DNA of 64,000 nucleotides from Balaenoptera acutorostrata (Eukaryota > Chordata > Mammalia > Artiodactyla > Balaenopteridae): NCBI RefSeq assembly GCF_949987535.1, contig NC_080071.1:25445736-25509735 (forward strand). Direction: 5' to 3'. The notes below the pieces were generated by a model, which saw only the letters and a program-made list of their open reading frames with translations, did not search any database and was not told where the DNA came from. This document shows, piece after piece, positions 58,366-64,000 of the stretch (its first letter is position 1; each line of letters starts with the position of its first letter). The translations under genes were made by a program, and so were the position numbers.

Positions 58366-59034
58366 AATTAAAAATAGGGTTAGCTACCATATGACCCAGC
58401 AATCCCACTCCTAGGCATATTTCTGTAGATAACCGTTATTCCAAAGGATGCATGCACCCCGATGTTCATTACAGCACTATTTATAATAGGACATGGAAGC
58501 AACCTAAATGTCCATCAAGAGAGGAATGGATAAAGAAGATGTGATATATATATACAATGGAATATTACTCAGCCATAAAAAGGAATGAAATAGTGCCATT
58601 TGCGGAGTCGTAGATGGACCTAGAGATTGTCATACAAAGTGAAGTAAGTCAGAAAGAGAAAAACAAATATCGTATAATATTGCTTATATGTGGAATCTGG
58701 AAAAATGGTACAGATGAACTTAATTGCAAAGCAGAAACAAAGTCACAGATAGAGAGTAATCTTATGGTTACCAAGGGGGGAAGAGGGGATGAGATGAATT
58801 GGGAGATTGGGATTGACATATATACTCTACTATGTATAAAATAGATAACTAATGAGAACTTACTGTATAGCACAGGGAACTCTACTCAATGCTCTGTGGT
58901 GACCTAAATGGGAAGGAAATCTTAAAAAAGAGTGCATATATGTATACGTATAACTGATTCACTTTTCTGTGCATCAGGAACTAGCACAACAGTGTAAAGC
59001 AACTATACTCCAATAAAAATTAATTAAAAAAATA
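58366..59034 (+). mobile_element. 5'-truncated L1 3' end, plus strand
   Basis: Starts in the last part of ORF2 ('gctaccatatgacccagcaa', 'acatggaagcaacctaaatg', 'tggaatattactcagccata') and continues through the 3' UTR to 'ctccaataaaaattaattaa'. The 76-codon open frame at 58614 is a 3' UTR reading. It is older than the neighbouring full-length L1, which inserted about 50 bp from its truncated edge. No target-site duplication was recognised. Confidence 0.92.
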
Positions 59035-59237
59035 GGATGTCATGCTCCAAGCTGGTGCTGGTTTTATATCTTATAGCATCTAAAGCTCAGGCTGTCTTCA
59101 GTCATACACTGGAATGGAAAGCTGTCACCCATGAGTGCAGAGAGGCTGATAAGATACTGTCATATCATGCTTTATTTAATACTGTTCACATTTTCCTTTA
59201 CAACCAAGGTAATATGAAGAAAGCTGGTTAGGGAGTG

Positions 59238-59672
59238 TATTAGTTTCTAGCTGTAACAAAGTACCACAAACTGGGTGTCTTAAAACAACAGGTATTTATT
59301 CTCTTGTAGTCTGGAGGCTAGAAGTCTGAAAACAAGGTGCCAGCAGGGCTATGCTCCCTCTGAGACTCTGGGTCGAATCCTTCTTTGCCTCTGCTTGACT
59401 TCTGGTGGTGACTACCGATCCTTGGAATTCCTTGTCTTACAGCTACCTCACTCCAATTTCTGCCTGTTGTTACAAGGCCCTCTCCATGTTTGTCTCTGTC
59501 TTCACATGGCATTTTCCTCTTCTTATAAAGACACCTGTTGTATTGTATTAGCACCTACCCTAATGACCACACTTTAAATTGATTACATCTACAAAGACCA
59601 TGTTTCCAAATATGGTCACATTCACAGGCATCTGGGGTTAGGACTTTTTAGAGGACACAATTCAACCTATAA
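59238..59672 (-). mobile_element. Solo LTR, ERVL-MaLR (MLT1-like), antisense
   Basis: 'gtattagtttctagctgtaac', 'gtaccacaaactgggtgtctt', 'agtctggaggctagaagtctg', 'tgtctctgtcttcacatggc', 'ccctaatgaccacactttaa', 'tttccaaatatggtcacattc' and the end 'aggacacaattcaacctataaca'. Well-ordered reverse-complement MLT1. No internal retroviral sequence, so solo and non-coding. Confidence 0.8.
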
Positions 59673-60168
59673 CAGGGATGTAGGTAATAAAGGGTTGAAT
59701 CCTAAGAACTAAGTATGCAAATTAATAATTTTAAAATTGTCTTTAAGATAAAAAAATTCTATTACTCAGCAATCATACAATTTTAGCCAGAAATATAATG
59801 GGCTTTTCTACTTGTATTGCTGACACCAGTGCAAACTTCCTATACTTTTAATCTGTTGTTTTTCACTTATTAGACTAATTCTTTGAAAAATAGATTTTGG
59901 GGCTCCAAGCTTCCTCTTTTGAAAGCCATTTATTTGCTTTTGAACCATCCCCTTAATAGGTCTCTTCTGTACAACATACTTATAGTATCTTATCTATTAT
60001 CTATTATCTATTATGTAGTATCTTATATATTAAGAATCTCAAAATACTAAAATTTTGACCTCCTGTTTATGAAACACTTAAATGATTTATTAATTTTTCA
60101 CATTTCAGACAAGGTTGAAGGAATATGATATTTGCTTACACTAAGAAATTTTTAGCACAGTGATGATT
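59673..60168. other. unannotated AT-rich DNA with (ATCTATT)n
   Basis: No gene. A short TATCTATTATC iteration occurs at about 59989-60015. Confidence 0.5.
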
Positions 60169-60181
60169 CTATTTGGTCTCT

Positions 60182-60198
60182 CTTTTTTTTTTTAATTT

Positions 60199-60229
<31 letters not shown>

Positions 60230-60491
60230 TGGCTGTGTTGGGTCTTCGTTTCTGTGCGAGGGCTTTCTCCAGTTGCGGCGAGTGGGGGCCACTCTTCATC
60301 GCGGTGCGCGGGCCTCTCACCATCACGGCCTCTCTTGTTGCGGAGCACGGGCTCCAGACGCGCAGGCTCAGTAGCTGTGGCTCACGGGCCCAGTTACTCT
60401 GCGGCATGTGGGATCCTCCCAGACCAGGGCTCGAACCCGTGTCCCCCGCATTGGCAGGCAGATTCCCAACCAGTGCGCCACCAGGGAAGCC
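60182..60491 (-). mobile_element. CHR-type SINE, minus strand, complete
   Basis: Common subfamily, with ATAA/TTTA tail. Target-site duplication ctatttggtctct at 60169-60181 and 60492-60504. Minus-strand B box GGTTCGAGCCC and many CpGs are kept, which suggests a fairly young copy. Frames of 62-124 codons across it are not genes. Confidence 0.95.
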
Positions 60492-60504
60492 CTATTTGGT
60501 CTCT

Positions 60505-60866
60505 TTGATTCTTGTTTTAAAACTAATTTTACTTTGTTTTTAGAAATTGACCTCATTTTCGTGATTGAGGACAGAGTGAAAATAGTCTCAGAAGATAGTT
60601 TATAATAAATAAGAATATAAATCAATAACATGTATGAGAATTTATAGCTTCTCTTTCCCTGAAACTTGACCTTGTGAGATAAATACTCTATAGCAGTTAT
60701 ACTACATCCAATGTAAAAGGGATTAAAAGAATTATCATACAAGTATCTACATGCATCAACAAGTTAAATTTTTTTTTCTTCTGTAATTTTCTGAGGTTTT
60801 TATTTTTATTTTTAAATTAATTATTTTTTTAAAGCTTAATATGGTAGGTTTTATTTTCACTATTAT
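60505..60866. other. unannotated AT-rich DNA
   Basis: No recognised feature; T-rich near 60770-60830. Confidence 0.5.
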
Positions 60867-60868
60867 TC

Positions 60869-61160
60869 TTTTTTTTAACATCTTTTTTGGAGTATAATTG
60901 CTTTACAATGGTGTGTTAGTTTCTGCTTTATAACAAAGTGAATCAACTATACATATACATATATGCCCATATCTCCTCCCTCTTGCGCCTCCCTCCCACC
61001 CTCCCTATCCCACCCCTCTAGGTGGTCACAAAGCACCGAGCTGATCTCCCTGTGCTATGCAGCTGCTTCCCACTAGCTAGCTATTTTACATTTGGTAGTG
61101 TATATATGTCTATGCCACACTCTCACTTCGTCCCAGTTTACCCTTCCCCCTCCCCATGTC
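60869..61160 (-). mobile_element. 5'-truncated L1 3' UTR stub, minus strand
   Basis: Tail T-run, then the antisense 3' UTR: 'ggagtataattgctttacaa', 'ccctatcccacccctctagg', 'cagctgcttcccactagcta' and 'cttccccctccccatgtc'. It is the same type as the copy at 35758-35963 but about 90 bp longer. A palindrome lies just past its truncated (right) end. No target-site duplication identified. Confidence 0.92.
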
Positions 61161-61173
61161 TGAGGTTGTTTTT

Positions 61174-61197
61174 AAACTGAGTTTTAAAACTCAGTTT
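61174..61197. repeat. Perfect 24-nt palindrome plus overlapping direct repeat
   Basis: The arms read AAACTGAGTTTT and its exact complement, with the centre at 61185/61186. A further TTTTAAACTGAGTT follows directly (61195-61208), so the left arm is also repeated in direct orientation. It lies within about 15 bp of the truncated edge of the L1 stub. Confidence 0.9.
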
Positions 61198-61208
61198 TAA
61201 ACTGAGTT

Positions 61209-64000
61209 GACTGGATAGTTTAGCTCTTTGTGGTCCTGTTGAGAATGATCAATTTGAGTTTGAGCAGCAAATAAATACATGCGCTTTTATTACAATGACA
61301 TATTTCAATTTAAAAGTCTTCATAAAACAGCACTGCAAATTTTGGAGTAATTTTTTAAAATTTCCACCCATTTCCTACCTTCAAATTTAATTGAAACACC
61401 ATAAATATGAGCATATGTTTATGTGCAGCCTTTTTATTGTACTTAATGTAAAGTAGATATCACCTTAAGCATACGAAATGTGGTAAGAAAAATCCAGTTG
61501 TATCTGTTTGTGATTAACCGTAACGCTTCCATATGTGGCATCTCTCTTCGGATTCAAGCTGTCTACAGTAACTTGATCAGGGGTATAATTACACCCCATT
61601 TGAATCAAGAAAGTCAAATAATGTCAAAAACAATCATTTTACTTGTAGATGTTTTGAGAATTAAAAGCTGAAAAAATGCAGATAGCATGATGTTAACATC
61701 TCACTGAATCAAGCTGATCTTCTAGCAGAACCTGAAAAAATGGAAGGGTTGCAAATTATATGATAAAATTATGCTATAGGGAAATACAGAGAAGCTTATG
61801 CTTATATTTATATATATATATATATGCATATATGCGTGTGTATATATATGTATTTGTTGGCTTTTAGTTAGTGTCTAAACCATCCTAAATTTTCTTAAAA
61901 TATTGACTGTCATTGGCACTACATCTTCTGATATACTTCGTCTTTGTCAACTTTTAGTTCATAACCCTCGGAATTGGTAAAATAATGGCATTAACCCAAG
62001 TAATATCAAAATAAAATAATTAATTTCTATAAGAGTTCTTAATAGTCATATAATCCTAGCCATCACATTTCAAAACAAATAATCCAAGAAATAGAAAACT
62101 CAGATAATTTACCAAGGTCATGCCGCTAGTTTTTGGCAAAACCAAGAACAGAATATCTAACCTCTAGGACAGAAGTAATTTTTAATATATTTCTACAACT
62201 TTTGAAAGTCAGACAGTCATCCCAGAAAGAGAACCAGGATGCTGGAAACTGCAGTGGTAGATTGGTCTACACTGTAGGATTAAGCTGGAAGAGAAGCCAA
62301 ATCGGGACCAAGATTGAGTTGAATAGAGCTACCACCAGAAACTCAAAGTTAATGCAGCCAGGAAGGAGTTAAGTCAAAGTCAGCTTGGTTCCACTCGGCT
62401 GAAGTGGAACCAAGGAGTGAGGTAAGCATGGGTCATAGAATTCACAGGGCAGATTGAAAAATATTCAAGATTATGATGCTTCTGCCTAGACTTGCTGCCT
62501 TGTAATGTGAATGCTTTATGTCCCTTGAATATGTGCCAGTTTCAAATTGCCATCTGACATACACTGTGATCTCTTTGACCAGATCTGCTACTATTTTATA
62601 GCCGTATCTATACTGCTATAGCTATCTAGGGTGTACGTAACTGATAACCTCTGTGGAATTCCTTAAACTAAGAATTAGGGAAACTTCTCATAGTACAAGT
62701 ACAGATTTTTTTACGCACATTGCATAACACATTGTAAGCATATGCTGTTTCACATTTTCCTAAATTAGGTTCTATTCAACCTGTATGAAATAAATAGAAG
62801 AATAATGTATTTTTAAAATCTATACATTTAAATAATTCTTACACCTTACACGTAGAACATTAAATTTCATTTCCTATCAAAACAAAGGACAAAAAGTGTA
62901 TCTTGCTTATTTCCATATAATGATCAGCAACAAAAAATTAAATTTTAACAATTTTAATTAAACAGTTTAGTTTTGTATACTTACATATAATAAATTTTGA
63001 TAAACTCTAATAATTTTGGTCTTTCTTGTTAGCCACAAATTACAGGCCATTTTGGCTGTATCTAGTCTCTGTCTGTCTGTTTCTCTTTCTGTCTGTCTGT
63101 TTCTCTCTCTCTCTGTATTTCTTGAGTGCCCAGGATTAGCTAGAATTTCAGAAATAAAGAATCCAGTTTTGGATACTTGACATAAAATGTCTTCCCAACA
63201 ATTCTTACCAGGTTAAACTTGGGAGAGTTTATAACTGAGTGCTGTCTGAGCAAGTTGTTCATGGACGAACCTAGGTTGTAAGTTGATTCCTCAGCTGTAG
63301 AGGTCCTGCCCCATTATTTGACATTCTTGATTCAAGCAGTATGTAATTATAGGCCTAATCAAGTTTCAATAGTCAGCCTTAATAAGAATCAGAAGCTTGA
63401 ATTTCATTGTCAACCATCATTTAGTTTCATAAGAAATGGAGTGCTCAGAATGAAGTGGCCTTTTTGTCCATCTCCTGTTAGGAGTGGGTTTACTGATTCT
63501 ATATCAGCTGAGATCTCCATTGTACTCCCTCTTTACAATAGTCATAGGTAAAATGTAGAGGAACAAAGTTTGTCTTGTTAAAAGACTACAGAGATGAAAT
63601 GATTTCGGAGGAGCTGTAAACATTTACTTTCAGATACTTCCCCAGCCCAACTGGCTAATGCCTACATTTGCTGTTATGATCTAAATACAACTGGGGCAGA
63701 GTGATGCCAGAGTTCTCAGAGTTATTTACATGTATCTCAGTGTGAATGGGTGTATCCTTTTATCCCTGAGATGAGTTTTAATAGTGGATTTGGAAAAGAA
63801 GTAGGAAGGGGAGGCCAAGGACAAGATAATTTTGCCTTCAGCCAGCTTAGGTTACAGTCATGTTTTCGAGAAAAATTCTCTGATGCGCTCTGTGTACCCA
63901 AATATGTGAGCTGTTCTTATTGGACATATCGTAAGGAAAACAATTTAGCTGAGCATTTACCTCTAGGGATAAAAATATAAGCATGTCCACGGAAGGAAGA
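61209..64000. other. Repeat-poor stretch, no gene recognised
   Basis: About 2.8 kb without recognised exon, RNA gene or young transposon. Simple sequence: a TATA/TATG tract at about 61805-61850 and a TCTG/TC tract at about 63065-63116. Open frames at 61480, 62133, 63318 and 63750 are 63-79 codons and unrecognised. Confidence 0.5.

Overview
The window is AT-rich mammalian nuclear DNA, almost certainly from a cetacean (whale, dolphin or porpoise). The main evidence is a set of near-identical CHR-type tRNA-derived SINEs (head GGGGCTTCCCTGGTGGCGCA on the minus strand, TTTA/ATAA-rich tail). Artiodactyl-type L1 elements are also present, and I saw no ruminant BovB or Bov-tA repeats. Hippopotamus is the main alternative. 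I recognise no functional host gene, functional tRNA, rRNA or CpG island. The long open frames belong to L1 retrotransposons or are chance readings through SINEs, so this looks like a gene desert or a very large intron.

Layout. 1-7.7 kb: L2/MIR fragments, a Tigger (pogo) DNA transposon with a decayed TIGD1-like transposase C-terminus (2339-3213), and two MaLR-type solo LTRs. 7.7-12.3 kb: an L1 whose two halves lie in opposite orientation but meet at the same ORF2 position, then an old L1 ORF1 in antisense and three SINEs. 12.3-17.9 kb: mostly single-copy sequence with one plus-strand SINE. 17.9-26.3 kb: a nested block of old antisense L1, a solo LTR carrying a 45-bp SINE stub, a MaLR LTR split by a SINE, an L2 and another long antisense L1. 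26.3-36 kb: mostly unique DNA with a MIR, two SINEs and a short L1 tail. 36.3-38.7 kb: a plus-strand L1 with a minisatellite-like 5' UTR and an internal deletion fusing ORF1 to ORF2. 38.7-50.6 kb: unique DNA, L2, MIR, an L1 tail and a hAT-like element. 50.6-61.2 kb: young insertions, including two tandem SINEs and a full-length minus-strand L1 (51980-58315). That L1 has a 16-bp target-site duplication, a SINE in ORF1 and a probable 3' transduction. 61.2-64 kb: unique DNA.

No genes act together here. The content is retrotransposition history: L1 supplied the machinery in trans for the SINEs, and several insertions still show target-site duplications. The most informative features are the probable L1 3' transduction, the 45-bp SINE stub with its own target-site duplication, the non-classical inverted L1, and two SINE subfamilies told apart by a 24-bp internal duplication. 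I found nothing that supports a new biological system. Repeat family names are from recognition of consensus-like sequence, not from a database search, and boundaries of old elements are approximate.
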